DNA of 64,000 nt, taken from contig NZ_JACHIR010000001.1 in the NCBI RefSeq assembly GCF_014203355.1, forward strand, positions 1,676,038-1,740,037, given 5' to 3'. Position numbers and translations under genes: made by a program. The notes under the pieces were generated by a model that was not told the DNA's origin, searched no databases, and saw only the letters and a program-made list of their open reading frames with translations. This DNA is from Kutzneria kofuensis (lineage in GTDB: Bacteria; Actinomycetota; Actinomycetes; Mycobacteriales; Pseudonocardiaceae). Below, one piece after another: positions 15,089 through 25,220 of this stretch (its first letter is position 1; each line of letters opens with the position of its first letter).

Positions 15089-16035
15089 GCCACCGTCGCC
15101 TTCCCGGCCCGATTCCCATCCGCCCGCTTCGCCGCGTGGGCGAGCGCGGCCTCGCGAACCCATTCGCCGTCCTCGTGCGCCCGGCGCCGGTTGGCGATCC
15201 GCTCCTTGTTGCACGGCCCGTCACCGGAGATCACGCGCTTGAGCTCGTCCCAGTCGATCGGCCCGAAGTCGTAGTGGTTCCGCTCGGCGTTCCACTTCAG
15301 CAGCGGATCCGGCAGCGTCACCCCGAGCTTCTCGGCCTGAGGAACGCTCATGTCCACGAACCGCTGGCGCAGCTCGTCGTTGGTGTGCCGCTTGATCTTC
15401 CACGCCATCGACTGCGCCGTGTTCGGCGACGCGTCGTCCGGCGGCCCGAACATCATCAGCGACGGCCACCACCACCGGTTCACCGCGTCCTGCACCATGT
15501 CCCGCTGCGCCTGGGTGCCCCGCATCAGCGTCAGCAGCAGCTCGTAGCCCTGCCGCTGGTGGAAGGACTCCTCCTTGCAGATGCGGATCATCGCCCGCGC
15601 GTACGGGCCGTAGGAGCTGCGGCACAACGGAACCTGGTTGCAGATCGCCGCGCCGTCCACCAGCCAGCCGATCACGCCCACGTCGGCGAAGGTCAGCGTC
15701 GGGTAGTTGAAGATCGACGAGTACTTCTGCCGGCCGGAGATCAGCATCTCGGTCAGCTCGCCGCGGTCCGCGCCCAGCGTCTCCGCCGCCGAGTACAGGT
15801 ACAGCCCGTGCCCGGCCTCGTCCTGCACCTTGGCCAGCAGGATCGCCTTGCGCCGCAACGACGGCGCGCGGGTGATCCAGTTGCCCTCCGGCTGCATGCC
15901 GATGATCTCCGAGTGCGCGTGCTGCGCGATCTGCCGGACCATCGTCTTGCGGTAGCCCTCGGGCACCCAGTCCCGCGGCTCGATCCGGTGATCGGCCGCG
16001 ATGGTCGCCTCGAAGTGCCGCTCCAGCTCGCTCAT
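15085..16035 (-). CDS. paaA: phenylacetyl-CoA 1,2-epoxidase catalytic subunit PaaA
   Basis: The 316-residue oxygenase subunit carries the diiron ligands in a four-helix bundle: the first EXXH in [16 protein letters not shown] and the second in [16 protein letters not shown]. It inserts one oxygen atom into the ring of phenylacetyl-CoA to make the 1,2-epoxide. ATG 16035 overlaps the paaZ stop by 4 bases, so the order on the minus strand is paaZ-A-B-C-D-E and the whole set is probably one transcript starting ahead of paaZ. Confidence 0.97.
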   Translation of the reverse strand: MSELERHFEATIAADHRIEPRDWVPEGYRKTMVRQIAQHAHSEIIGMQPEGNWITRAPSLRRKAILLAKVQDEAGHGLYLYSAAETLGADRGELTEMLISGRQKYSSIFNYPTLTFADVGVIGWLVDGAAICNQVPLCRSSYGPYARAMIRICKEESFHQRQGYELLLTLMRGTQAQRDMVQDAVNRWWWPSLMMFGPPDDASPNTAQSMAWKIKRHTNDELRQRFVDMSVPQAEKLGVTLPDPLLKWNAERNHYDFGPIDWDELKRVISGDGPCNKERIANRRRAHEDGEWVREAALAHAAKRADGNRAGKATVA

Positions 16036-18056
16036 TTCGCCACCAGCGTCAACACGTCGTACTTGGCGACCGAGTCGCCGTTCTGGTTGGTCACGTCCGC
16101 GTCCCAGCGGACCTCGCCGTAGTCGTTGGCCTCGCGCGGGGTGATCTGCTTGGCGGTCAACGTCACGGTCAGCTCGTCGCCGGGATTCACCGGCGTCAGG
16201 AAGCGCAGGTTCTCCAGGCCGTAGTTGGCCAGCACCGGTCCGGGCTCCGGCGACACGAACAGGCCGGCGGCGAACGAGACGATCAGGTAGCCGTGCGCCA
16301 CCCGGCCGTCGAAGAACGGGTTGGCCTTGGCCGCTTCCTCGTCCATGTGCGCGTAGAAGGTGTCGCCGGTGAACTCGGCGAAGTGCTCGATGTCCGCCAG
16401 CGTCACGGGCCGCGGTCCGGCCACCACCGTGTCGCCGATCTTCAGCTCCGCCAACGACTTCCGGAACGGGTGCACACCGTCGTCGTTGCGGTCGGCGCCG
16501 GCCACCCAGCGGTTGGTGACCTTGCTGAGCACCTTCGGGCTGGCCTGGACGGCGGTGCGCTGCATGTGGTGCAGCACGCCGCGGATGCCGCCCATCTCCT
16601 CGCCGCCGCCGGCACGGCCGGGGCCACCGTGCACGAGCATCGGCAGCGGCGAGCCGTGGCCGGTGGACTCCTTGGCGTCGTCGGCGTCCAGCACCAGCAG
16701 GCGGCCGTGCCACGGGGCGACGCCGAGCACGACGTCACGGGCGAAGTCGGCGTCGGCGGTGACGATCGAGCCGACCAGGCTGCCCTGGCCACGCACCGCC
16801 AGGTCGACGACCTGCTCGGTCGAGGTGTAGGGCAGCAGCGTGCTGACCGGGCCGAACGCCTCCACCTCGTGCGGTTGCGGCAGGTCGGCGTCGTCCGCGC
16901 GGAGCAGGACCGGTGACATGAAGGCGCCCCTGGTTGCGTCAGCGTCGACCAGGTCCACCTTCTCGGCATCGCCGAACACGACCCGACCGGCCTCCAGCAG
17001 GCCCTTCAGCGAACGCCGGACCTCCTCCCGCTGCTCCAGGCTGGCCAGCGCGCCCATCCGCACGCCCTCGGCCGCCGGGTTGCCGACCTTGACCTTGGCC
17101 AGCCGCTCGGACGCCGCCTCGGCGACCGCGTCCATCAGGTCGGCGGGCACGAAGGCGCGGCGGATGGCGGTGCACTTCTGGCCGGCCTTCACGGTCATCT
17201 CGGTGACCAGCTGCTTCACGTACAGGTCGAACTCGGTCGTGCCGGGCCGGGCGTCCGGGCCGAGGATCGAGCAGTTCAGGGAGTCGGCCTCGGCGTTGAA
17301 GCGGACCGAGCGGGACACCACGACCGGGTGCGCGCGCAGCCGCTGCGCGGTCGACGCGGAACCGGTGAAGCCGACCAGGTCCTGCTCGGTGAGGTGGTCC
17401 AGCAGGTCGCCGGCCCCGCCGGCGACGAACTGCAGCGAGCCCTCCGGCAGCAGCCCGGACTCGATGATCAGCTCCACCAGACGGGCGGTCAGGTAGGCGG
17501 TCTGGCTGGCCGGCTTGATCAGCGACGGCACGCCGGCGACGAAGGCGGGCGCGAACTTCTCCAGCGGGCCCCACATCGGGAAGTTGAACGCGTTGATCTG
17601 CACGGCCACGCCGCGCAGCGGGGTGTGGATGTGCTGGCCGAGGAAGGTGCCGGCCTTGCCGAGCGGCTCGACGTCGCCGTCGACGTAGACGGTGTCGTTG
17701 GGCAGCTCGCGGCGGCCCTTGCTGGAGTAGCTGAACAGCACGCCGATGCCGCCGTCGATGTCGACCATCGAGTCGGTCCTGGTGGCGCCGGTGCGCGCGG
17801 ACAGCGTGTACAGCTCCTCGCGGTGCTCGCGCAGCATGGAGGCGACGGTCTTGAGCAGGGCGGCGCGCTGGTGGAACGTCAGCTCGCGCAGCGCCGGACC
17901 GCCCACCCGGCGGCCGTACTCGAGCGCGGCGGCGAAGTCGACGCCCGCCGAGGAGATCGTGCACACCTCCTCGCCGGTCACCGCGTCGTGCAGCGGCTGG
18001 CCGTCGACCGTCGGCGTGTGCCACCGGCCGTTGACATAGCTGCGCAGCAAAGCCAT
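16032..18056 (-). CDS. paaZ: PaaZ, bifunctional oxepin-CoA hydrolase / 3-oxo-5,6-dehydrosuberyl-CoA semialdehyde dehydrogenase
   Basis: The 674-residue fusion has an N-terminal aldehyde dehydrogenase (about residues 1-520, catalytic Cys in [23 protein letters not shown] cofactor loop) and a C-terminal MaoC-like hydratase ([21 protein letters not shown] then VAHGYLI). It opens the oxepin-CoA ring and oxidises the resulting aldehyde. ATG 18056 is used, with GAGAGG about 10 bases ahead; the frame continues 16 codons further without support. A TetR-type operator lies 25-46 bases ahead of the start. Confidence 0.95.
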   Translation of the reverse strand: MALLRSYVNGRWHTPTVDGQPLHDAVTGEEVCTISSAGVDFAAALEYGRRVGGPALRELTFHQRAALLKTVASMLREHREELYTLSARTGATRTDSMVDIDGGIGVLFSYSSKGRRELPNDTVYVDGDVEPLGKAGTFLGQHIHTPLRGVAVQINAFNFPMWGPLEKFAPAFVAGVPSLIKPASQTAYLTARLVELIIESGLLPEGSLQFVAGGAGDLLDHLTEQDLVGFTGSASTAQRLRAHPVVVSRSVRFNAEADSLNCSILGPDARPGTTEFDLYVKQLVTEMTVKAGQKCTAIRRAFVPADLMDAVAEAASERLAKVKVGNPAAEGVRMGALASLEQREEVRRSLKGLLEAGRVVFGDAEKVDLVDADATRGAFMSPVLLRADDADLPQPHEVEAFGPVSTLLPYTSTEQVVDLAVRGQGSLVGSIVTADADFARDVVLGVAPWHGRLLVLDADDAKESTGHGSPLPMLVHGGPGRAGGGEEMGGIRGVLHHMQRTAVQASPKVLSKVTNRWVAGADRNDDGVHPFRKSLAELKIGDTVVAGPRPVTLADIEHFAEFTGDTFYAHMDEEAAKANPFFDGRVAHGYLIVSFAAGLFVSPEPGPVLANYGLENLRFLTPVNPGDELTVTLTAKQITPREANDYGEVRWDADVTNQNGDSVAKYDVLTLVAK

Positions 18057-18080
18057 CTGGAGCACCTCTCCCGACCGAAT

Positions 18081-18102
18081 TACTGACCGTCCGTTCGTTA
18101 AC
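18081..18102. promoter_or_regulatory. PaaR-type TetR operator between paaZ and paaG
   Basis: ACTGACCG-TCCGTT-CGTTAA is an imperfect dyad between the divergent paaZ and paaG genes. The same half-sites with the same 6-base spacing appear ahead of paaJ and the TetR gene at 20951-20973, which supports a shared regulator. Confidence 0.7.
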
Positions 18103-18118
18103 ATGCTAGCGTGAGGAC

Positions 18119-18910
18119 ATGGATGGGGAAACCGTGTCGCTCGATGTCGACGGAGCTGTCGCGACCATCACCCTGGACGCGCAGGCTCGCCGCAACGCGC
18201 TCACCGTGGAGATGAAGCAGGCGCTGCTGGCCGCGGTACGGCAGGTCGCCGCCGACGATTCGGTCCGCGCCGTCGTGCTCACCGGCTCCGGACGCGCGTT
18301 CTGCGCAGGTCAAGACCTTGCCGAGCACGCCGCCGCGCTGCGGGCGGACGCCGCCACCGCGCTGGACACGGTCGGCGACCACTACAACCCGCTTGTGCTG
18401 GCGCTGACCGGCATGCCCAAGCCGGTGCTCGCGGCCGTGAACGGAACCTGTGTCGGCGCCGGGTTGGGCCTGGCGCTGGCCTGCGACCTGCGGATCGCCG
18501 CCGAATCGGCCAAGTTCGCCACGGCCTTCACCGGCATCGGACTGACCTGCGACTCCGGTCTGTCGGCGACCCTCGCCCGGGCCGTCGGCGCGGCCCGGGC
18601 CAGCGAACTCGTGCTGCTAGGGCAGCCCTTCACCGCCGCTCAGGCGCTGGAGTGGGGCGTGGTCGGCCGGATCGTGCCGGACGAGTCGTTCCTCGGGGAG
18701 GTCAAAGCCCTGGCGGCGAAGCTCGCGGCGGGGCCGACGCTTGCGTACGCCGAAGCGAAGGCCGCCTTGGCGGCGAGCTTCCAGCCGCCGCTGGCCGACG
18801 TGCTGGCCGCGGAAGCGGCGGCGCAGACCCGGCTCGGCCTGACCGCCGACCATCAGGGGGCCGTGGAGTCCTTCCTGGCCAAGCAGCCGGTCGTCTTCCA
18901 CGGCAAGTAG
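18119..18910 (+). CDS. paaG: enoyl-CoA hydratase/isomerase, PaaG-type epoxide isomerase
   Basis: The 263-residue crotonase-fold protein has GRAFCAGQDLAEH (oxyanion hole), NGTCVGAGLGLALACDLRIA and FTGIGLTCDSGLSATLAR, the last being typical of PaaG rather than PaaF. PaaG converts the ring 1,2-epoxide to oxepin-CoA. It is divergent from paaZ across the shared operator, and its stop abuts the stop of the convergent paaH gene with no spacer. GAGGA lies very close to the ATG. PaaF activity could also come from this or another hydratase; no second one is in the window. Confidence 0.88.
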   Translation: MDGETVSLDVDGAVATITLDAQARRNALTVEMKQALLAAVRQVAADDSVRAVVLTGSGRAFCAGQDLAEHAAALRADAATALDTVGDHYNPLVLALTGMPKPVLAAVNGTCVGAGLGLALACDLRIAAESAKFATAFTGIGLTCDSGLSATLARAVGAARASELVLLGQPFTAAQALEWGVVGRIVPDESFLGEVKALAAKLAAGPTLAYAEAKAALAASFQPPLADVLAAEAAAQTRLGLTADHQGAVESFLAKQPVVFHGK

Positions 18911-19750
18911 TCAGTTCCAGGGGTAGAAGCCCTGCCCCGACTTGCGGCCCAGTTCGCCCCGCTCCACCTTGTCCCGCAACAGCCTCGGCGGGGCGAACCG
19001 GTCGCCCAGCGTCCGCTCCAGGTACTCCGCGATGGCCAGCCGCACGTCCAGGCCGACCAGGTCGGTCGAGCGCAGCGGCCCCATCGGGTGGCCGTAGCCC
19101 AGCTCCATGGCCCGGTCGATGGCCTCGGCGTCGGCGACGCCCTCCTCCAGCATCCGGATCGCCTCCAGGCCGAGCATCACGCCCAACCGGCTGGTGGCGA
19201 AGCCCGGCGAGTCGCGGACGACCACGTCGGCCTTGCCCAGCAGCCGCACCCACTCCAGTGCCTTGTCCCGGACGGCGTCGGAGGTGTTGGGGCCCAGCAC
19301 GATCTCCACCAGCTTGGACACCGGCACCGGGTTGAAGAAGTGCATGCCCAGGAACCGGTCCGGATGCACCAGCACGGCGCCCAGCTCGGCGACCGACAGC
19401 GAGCTGGTGTTGGTGGCCACCACGGTGGTCGTGGAGACGGCGAGCTCGACCGCCGTGAGCACGCGGACCTTCAGCTCGGGAGCCTCCGGCACGGCCTCCA
19501 CCACCAGGTCGGCCCGTGACGGCAGCGACGGGATCTCCGTGACGAAGTCGATGCGCGAGAGCACCTGGGTCGGCGTGCCGTCCAGCTTGCCCCGCTCGGC
19601 GGCGCGGCGCAGGCCCGTCTCGACCCGCGTCAAGGCGGCCTTGGCGGCGATGGTGTCGCTCTCCACCACCGTCACCTCGGCGCCGACCGCGGCGAACACC
19701 TGAGCGATGCCGGCCCCCATCCGGCCGCCCCCGACAACACCGATCTGCAC
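18911..19750 (-). CDS. paaH: 3-hydroxyacyl-CoA dehydrogenase (PaaH type)
   Basis: The 279-residue protein opens with the Rossmann motif VVGGGRMGAGIAQ and has the catalytic His segment LGMHFFNPVPVSKLVEIV (HFFNP) and the C-terminal helical domain with LGYGHPMGPLRSTDLVGLD. It oxidises 3-hydroxyadipyl-CoA to 3-oxoadipyl-CoA with NAD. It is shorter than the E. coli PaaH, which has a tandem C-terminal domain. It follows paaJ with a 1-base gap and is co-transcribed with it. Confidence 0.9.
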   Translation of the reverse strand: MQIGVVGGGRMGAGIAQVFAAVGAEVTVVESDTIAAKAALTRVETGLRRAAERGKLDGTPTQVLSRIDFVTEIPSLPSRADLVVEAVPEAPELKVRVLTAVELAVSTTTVVATNTSSLSVAELGAVLVHPDRFLGMHFFNPVPVSKLVEIVLGPNTSDAVRDKALEWVRLLGKADVVVRDSPGFATSRLGVMLGLEAIRMLEEGVADAEAIDRAMELGYGHPMGPLRSTDLVGLDVRLAIAEYLERTLGDRFAPPRLLRDKVERGELGRKSGQGFYPWN

Positions 19751-19751
19751 G

Positions 19752-20918
<1,167 letters not shown>

Positions 20919-20950
20919 GGCGGCTCTCCTTCGGGCGTCTGCACGCTATT

Positions 20951-20973
20951 ATTAACCGGCCATTCGGTCAGTT
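20951..20973. promoter_or_regulatory. PaaR-type TetR operator between paaJ and the TetR gene
   Basis: TTAACCG-GCCATT-CGGTCAGTT matches the reverse of the site at 18081-18102: both have an ACTGACCG-like and a CGGTTAA-like half-site around a 6-base spacer. It lies 33 bases ahead of paaJ and 20 bases ahead of the regulator, suiting repression of both. Confidence 0.7.
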
Positions 20974-20992
20974 CGCAAGGGTGGGAGGCACC

Positions 20993-21577
20993 GTGGAGCC
21001 AGCGCCACGCCGGGGTCGGCCCGGCTATGACCAGGAGTCGCTGCTCGCCGTCGCGGTGAAGGTGTTCAACGAGCGCGGTTACGAGGCCACCTCGATGGAG
21101 GAGCTGTCGCGCAAGCTCGGCATCACCAAGTCCGCCATCTACCACCACGTCAGCAGCAAGGAGGAGTTGCTGCGGCTGGCCATGGACCGGGCGCTGGACG
21201 GCCTGTTCGCCGTCGCCGACGAGGCGCACGGCATGGACGGGCGCGCCATCGACCGTCTCGAGCATCTTGTCCGCGGCAGCGTCGGCGTGCTCATCGACCG
21301 GCTGCCCTTCGTCACCCTGCTGCTACGGGCCCGCGGCAACACCAAGATCGAACGTGCCGCCGTCGCCCGGCGCAAGGAGTTCGACCGGCTCGTCACCGAC
21401 CTCGTCAAGCAGGCCGAGGCCGAGGGCGATGTTCGGCCCGATGTTGACCCCGCCGTGACCGCCCGCCTGCTGTTCGGCATGGTCAACTCGCTGATCGAGT
21501 GGTACAAGCCCCGCTCCGGCGCCTCGATCGCTGACGCTGTGTGCACGATCGCGTTCGACGGGTTGCGAACCCGGTAG
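20993..21577 (+). CDS. paaR: TetR-family regulator, likely PaaR
   Basis: The 194-residue protein has a TetR helix-turn-helix (FNERGYEATSMEELSRKLGI then TKSAIYHHVSSKEELL) and an all-helical ligand-binding half. GTG 20993 has a GGGAGG ribosome site 5 bases ahead. It is divergent from the thiolase gene and matching operators lie in front of it and between paaZ and paaG, so by context it should be the phenylacetyl-CoA-responsive repressor of the paa genes. The ligand is inferred from PaaR regulators in other actinobacteria. Confidence 0.82.
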   Translation: MEPAPRRGRPGYDQESLLAVAVKVFNERGYEATSMEELSRKLGITKSAIYHHVSSKEELLRLAMDRALDGLFAVADEAHGMDGRAIDRLEHLVRGSVGVLIDRLPFVTLLLRARGNTKIERAAVARRKEFDRLVTDLVKQAEAEGDVRPDVDPAVTARLLFGMVNSLIEWYKPRSGASIADAVCTIAFDGLRTR

Positions 21578-21630
21578 CCCAATCGGACGTTGCGCCCGTT
21601 TTCGTCGCCGCCCCATACTGAACCTCGGCA

Positions 21631-21646
21631 AGTGGTCTATACCACT
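21631..21646. promoter_or_regulatory. DasR-responsive element (dre) ahead of the LPMO gene
   Basis: AGTGGTCTATACCACT has perfect 6-bp arms and closely fits the DasR site consensus. It is 45 bases ahead of the LPMO start. The same 10-base core GGTCTATACC is found ahead of nagA at 40884, which ties both genes to one GntR-type GlcNAc regulator. Confidence 0.82.
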
Positions 21647-21690
21647 TTGGCCGCCGCGCCTGATTCCCTGCCGACCCCTGGGGGTTGTTC

Positions 21691-22281
21691 ATGCGCAAGA
21701 GGTTCGCCTTACCCCTGTTCGCCGCCTTGGCCGTCGCCCTGCCCGTGCTGTTCGCCGGCACCGCGCAGGCCCACGGCTACACCACCAACCCCGTCAGCCG
21801 TTCCTCCCTGTGCGCCCAGCGCATCGTCACCGGCTGCGGCGACATCCAGTACGAGCCCCAGTCCGTCGAGGGTCCCAAGAACTTCCCCCAGGCCGGGCCC
21901 GCCGACGGCAAGATCTGCGCCGGTGGCATCTCCCGCTTCAGCCAGCTCGACGACCCTCGCGGCGGCACCTGGCCCGCCACCAAGCTCACCAGCGGGGCCG
22001 CCTACACCTTCACCTGGCACTTCACCGCCATCCACGCCACCACGTCTTTCCGCTACTTCGTCACCCGTAACGGCTGGGACCCCACCAAGCCCCTCACCCG
22101 GGCCGCCCTCGACCCCGCCCCCTTCCTCGTCTCCAACTGGGGCGGCAAGCGGCCCTCCGGTGACGTCTCCATCCCCGGCACCCTCCCCGCCGGCAAGTCC
22201 GGCCGCCACCTCATCCTCGGCGTCTGGGACATCGCCGACACCGGCAACGCGTTCTACTCCTGCGCCGACGTCACCTTCTGA
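21691..22281 (+). CDS. secreted lytic polysaccharide monooxygenase, AA10 (chitin-type)
   Basis: The 196-residue protein has a Sec signal peptide ending FAGTAQA after residue 27, so the mature enzyme begins with His28, the copper-binding N-terminal His of LPMOs. The second copper His is His115 in TAIHATTSFRYFVT. It is a single AA10 domain with no chitin-binding module. Such enzymes cleave crystalline chitin (or cellulose) oxidatively outside the cell. The dre site ahead of it points to chitin. ATG 21691 is chosen with GGGGG as a weak ribosome site. A strong hairpin follows the stop. Confidence 0.93.
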   Translation: MRKRFALPLFAALAVALPVLFAGTAQAHGYTTNPVSRSSLCAQRIVTGCGDIQYEPQSVEGPKNFPQAGPADGKICAGGISRFSQLDDPRGGTWPATKLTSGAAYTFTWHFTAIHATTSFRYFVTRNGWDPTKPLTRAALDPAPFLVSNWGGKRPSGDVSIPGTLPAGKSGRHLILGVWDIADTGNAFYSCADVTF

Positions 22282-22289
22282 CGGCGGCA

Positions 22290-22330
22290 GTGGCTCCTGC
22301 CCGACACCCCTGCCGTCGAGCAGGAGCCAC
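22290..22330. terminator. hairpin terminator between LPMO and the convergent oxidoreductase
   Basis: GTGGCTCCTGC (22290-22300) and GCAGGAGCCAC (22320-22330) form an 11-bp perfect stem just after the LPMO stop, followed by CCCCTT. It lies between two convergent genes and could serve both strands. Confidence 0.6.
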
Positions 22331-22354
22331 CCCTTACTTGGACAGCGGGCGGCG

Positions 22355-23848
22355 TCATCCCTTGGCACTGAGGATTTTCATGGCGGCGTTGTGGCCGGGG
22401 ATGCCGGAGACGCCGCCGCCGCGTTGGGCGCCGGCGCCGCAGAGGAGGATGCGGGGGTGGGCGGTTTCGACGCCCCAGGAGCCGGGGGCATCGTCGCTGT
22501 AGGGCCAGGAGAGGTCACGGTGGAAGATGTGGCCGCCGGGGAGGCCGATGGACTGTTCGAGGTCGACGGGGGTTTTGGCTTCGATGCAGGGGCGGCCGGC
22601 GGGGTCCAGCCAGAGGCAGTCCTCGATGGGCTCGGCGAGAACGTGGTTGAGGGAAGCCAAGGTGGCGGCGAGGGCCTGGGAGCGGGCGGAAGGGTTGTCG
22701 GAGGCGAAGAGGCGCGCGGGCATGTGCAGGCCGAAAAGGGTGAGGGTGTGGGCACCGGGTTCGCGGACGATGGAGGGGTCGGTGAGGGAGTGGCAGTAGA
22801 TCTCGCAAGGGGGTAGCGAGGGGATCCGGCCGGCGGAGGCTTCGGCGAAAGCGCTGGCGAGCTGGGAAAAGCTCTCGTTGACGTGGAAGGTGCCGCCGAA
22901 GGCGTCGCGGGGGTCGACGGAGGTGTCGCGGAGGCGGGGCAGGCGGCGGAGGACCATGTTGACCTTGAGCTGGGCGCCCTCGGCGGGTGAAGGGGTCTCG
23001 CCGAGGAGTCGGGAGAGCTCGGCCGGCGAGGCGTTGACCAGGACGTGGTCGCCGTGCACGACATGGGAGGTTTCGTCGGCGACGTAATGGACTTCGCCGT
23101 CGGGGGTGATGGAGGTGACGGTGGCGCCGGTGCGGATCTGGGCGCCGGCGGAGCGGGCGGCGTGCTCCAGGGCAGCGGTGACGGAACCCATGCCGCCGAC
23201 AGGGACATCCCAGTCGCCGGTGCCGTTTCCGATGACATGGTAAAGGAAACACCGGTTCTGGAGCAGTGAAGGGTCGTCGGCGGAGGCGAAGGTGCCGATG
23301 AGGGCGTCGGTGAGCACAACGCCGCGGACGGTGTCGTCACGGAAGGTGCGCTCGATGACGTGGCCGACGGGCTCCTCGAACAAGGCGTGCCAAGCCTGGT
23401 CGTCGTCGACGACGGAACGCAGGGAAGCCTTGCTGGGCAGGGGTTCCGTGAGAGTGGGAAACACGCGTTGGGCGACGCGGCCCGTCATGGCGTAGAAGCG
23501 TTGCCAGGCGGCGAAGTCATCGGGGTCCACGAAGGACTGAGAAGTACGGGAAGGGTCTTCGGTGTCGATGAGCAGGCCGCGATCGCCGACGGGCGTGTAG
23601 GAGGACATCCGGCGGCGGAGCAAGGTGATCGGCAGACCGAGGTCGTCGATCACCTTGCGCGGCAACAGGCTCACCAGGTACGAGTAGCGCGACAGCCGGA
23701 CGTCGACGCCGGGGAAGGCCTGGAAGGACACGGCGGCGCCGCCGACGGAGTCGAGCCGCTCCAGGACCTGCACGGACTTCCCGGCCCGAGCCAGGTACGC
23801 CGCGGCCACCAGGCCGTTGTGCCCACCACCGACGATGACGACGTCCAC
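22355..23848 (-). CDS. FAD-dependent oxidoreductase, phytoene-desaturase/PYROXD2-like
   Basis: The 497-residue flavoprotein starts with the dinucleotide motif VDVVIVGGGHNGLVAAAYLA and ends with LLCGAGAQRGGGVSGIPGHNAA, the C-terminal FAD motif of the phytoene-desaturase/CrtI-like group. It should oxidise or desaturate an unknown substrate. GTG 23848 is preferred because AGGAG lies 8 bases ahead; an ATG 10 codons upstream would sit inside the preceding gene. It is the third gene of a GS-like/decarboxylase/oxidoreductase operon on the minus strand, and so may act on a product of the decarboxylase. Confidence 0.85.
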   Translation of the reverse strand: MDVVIVGGGHNGLVAAAYLARAGKSVQVLERLDSVGGAAVSFQAFPGVDVRLSRYSYLVSLLPRKVIDDLGLPITLLRRRMSSYTPVGDRGLLIDTEDPSRTSQSFVDPDDFAAWQRFYAMTGRVAQRVFPTLTEPLPSKASLRSVVDDDQAWHALFEEPVGHVIERTFRDDTVRGVVLTDALIGTFASADDPSLLQNRCFLYHVIGNGTGDWDVPVGGMGSVTAALEHAARSAGAQIRTGATVTSITPDGEVHYVADETSHVVHGDHVLVNASPAELSRLLGETPSPAEGAQLKVNMVLRRLPRLRDTSVDPRDAFGGTFHVNESFSQLASAFAEASAGRIPSLPPCEIYCHSLTDPSIVREPGAHTLTLFGLHMPARLFASDNPSARSQALAATLASLNHVLAEPIEDCLWLDPAGRPCIEAKTPVDLEQSIGLPGGHIFHRDLSWPYSDDAPGSWGVETAHPRILLCGAGAQRGGGVSGIPGHNAAMKILSAKG

Positions 23849-23858
23849 CAGGCGACTC

Positions 23859-25220
23859 CTATCCGGCCAGCGCGACAACCCTTTCGTGCAGCCTACCCAG
23901 ATAGCCCTCGGACTCGGGCTTCATCAACACACTGCGCAGCACCCGGGCCCCGGCGACGTCGGCGACGGCGGCGATGCCCCGCATGCCGAACGCGTCGGCG
24001 CCGGCCCGCAGCGTGCTGAGGTAGATCGGATCGTCCTTGTCGGTCATGCCCTCCCGCAGCATCCGCCCGGACGCGGCGTCGATCGCGGAGAGCGTCGACT
24101 CGGCGGGGAAATAGGTGACGATGTCCAACTCGGGCCGCTGGTAGGGCACGAGTCGATCGGACTGGCCGATCAGCTCGTGCCACCGGACGGCGGCGCGGCG
24201 GCCGGCGGCGAGCACGGCGCCGAGACCGTCGGACCGCAGCGGCAGGAGCTTGAGCGTCAGCCACAGCGCCGCGGCGGCGGCGCCGGGGCGGGAGCACTCC
24301 AGGCTGATCTCCCCGAGATGCAGCTCGTCGGAGGTGAAGTAGGTGTACGGGGAATCGTGCACGTAGAAGCGTCCGACGGACGGATCGGCGAACAGCACTG
24401 CACCGCAACCATAGGGTTGAAGGCCGTGCTTGTGCGGATCGACCACAATGGAGTCACAGTGCCGAATTGCCTGCCATGGCACGGGATCGATGCCTTCGGT
24501 GCCGGCAATCAGGCTGAAGAACCCGCCATAGGCAGCATCGACGTGGATCCGGAAGTCGTACCGGGACCGCAGTGCCACAACCTCGTGCACGGGGTCGACG
24601 ACGCCAAGCCCGGTGGTGCCGGCGGTGACGACGACAGTGCCGATCTTTCCCTTACGGAGCAAGGACTCCAGGGCATCCAGGTCTATCTTGCCAGTGCCGT
24701 CGACCGGGACGGCGTGACCGGCCACGCCGATCAGCTTACACATCCGCGAATGCGTGTAGTGACTGTCCGCGCTGTACGCCACACCGAGGCCGGGATGCAT
24801 TTCCCTTGCCACGTGAAGGGCTTCGAGGTTGGCGATGGTGCCGCTGGAGGTCAGGTGACCGAGGTGCTCGCCGTAGCCGAACATCTCAGCGAGCTGGCGG
24901 ACGACCTCCCGCTCCATCTTCGCGGTGGCGGGACCACCGTCGAGGGCGTGGTTGTTGGGATTGATCAGCATCGCCGCGGCGTAGCCGGCGATCGCCACCG
25001 GGTGCGGCGGCTTGAGCATCTGGCCGGCGTACCGGGGATGGAAGAACGGGTAGTTGTCGCGTAGCCGGGACGCCAGCTCGTCGAGCGCGGCCTCGACCTC
25101 GCTTTCCTTGAGTGCCAACGAATCGTGCGGCGTGAACTGGCCGAACTCGGCGGCCCACGACTCGTGGTTGGCCAGCACCCGGTCCAGCCAGGGGCGCAAC
25201 TGCTCAGATGTGGTAGGCAT
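23859..25220 (-). CDS. PLP-dependent decarboxylase (group II, aromatic/glutamate decarboxylase family)
   Basis: The 453-residue enzyme belongs to the group II PLP decarboxylases: HLTSSGTIANLEAL binds the phosphate, HVDAAYGGFFSL contains the Asp that pairs with the PLP ring nitrogen, and VDPHKHGLQPYGCG contains the PLP-binding Lys. It should convert an amino acid to an amine; tyrosine, DOPA or glutamate cannot be told apart by eye. Its ATG overlaps the end of the glutamine-synthetase-like gene by 17 bases. Context near hpa genes favours an aromatic amino acid, as inference. Confidence 0.88.
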   Translation of the reverse strand: MPTTSEQLRPWLDRVLANHESWAAEFGQFTPHDSLALKESEVEAALDELASRLRDNYPFFHPRYAGQMLKPPHPVAIAGYAAAMLINPNNHALDGGPATAKMEREVVRQLAEMFGYGEHLGHLTSSGTIANLEALHVAREMHPGLGVAYSADSHYTHSRMCKLIGVAGHAVPVDGTGKIDLDALESLLRKGKIGTVVVTAGTTGLGVVDPVHEVVALRSRYDFRIHVDAAYGGFFSLIAGTEGIDPVPWQAIRHCDSIVVDPHKHGLQPYGCGAVLFADPSVGRFYVHDSPYTYFTSDELHLGEISLECSRPGAAAAALWLTLKLLPLRSDGLGAVLAAGRRAAVRWHELIGQSDRLVPYQRPELDIVTYFPAESTLSAIDAASGRMLREGMTDKDDPIYLSTLRAGADAFGMRGIAAVADVAGARVLRSVLMKPESEGYLGRLHERVVALAG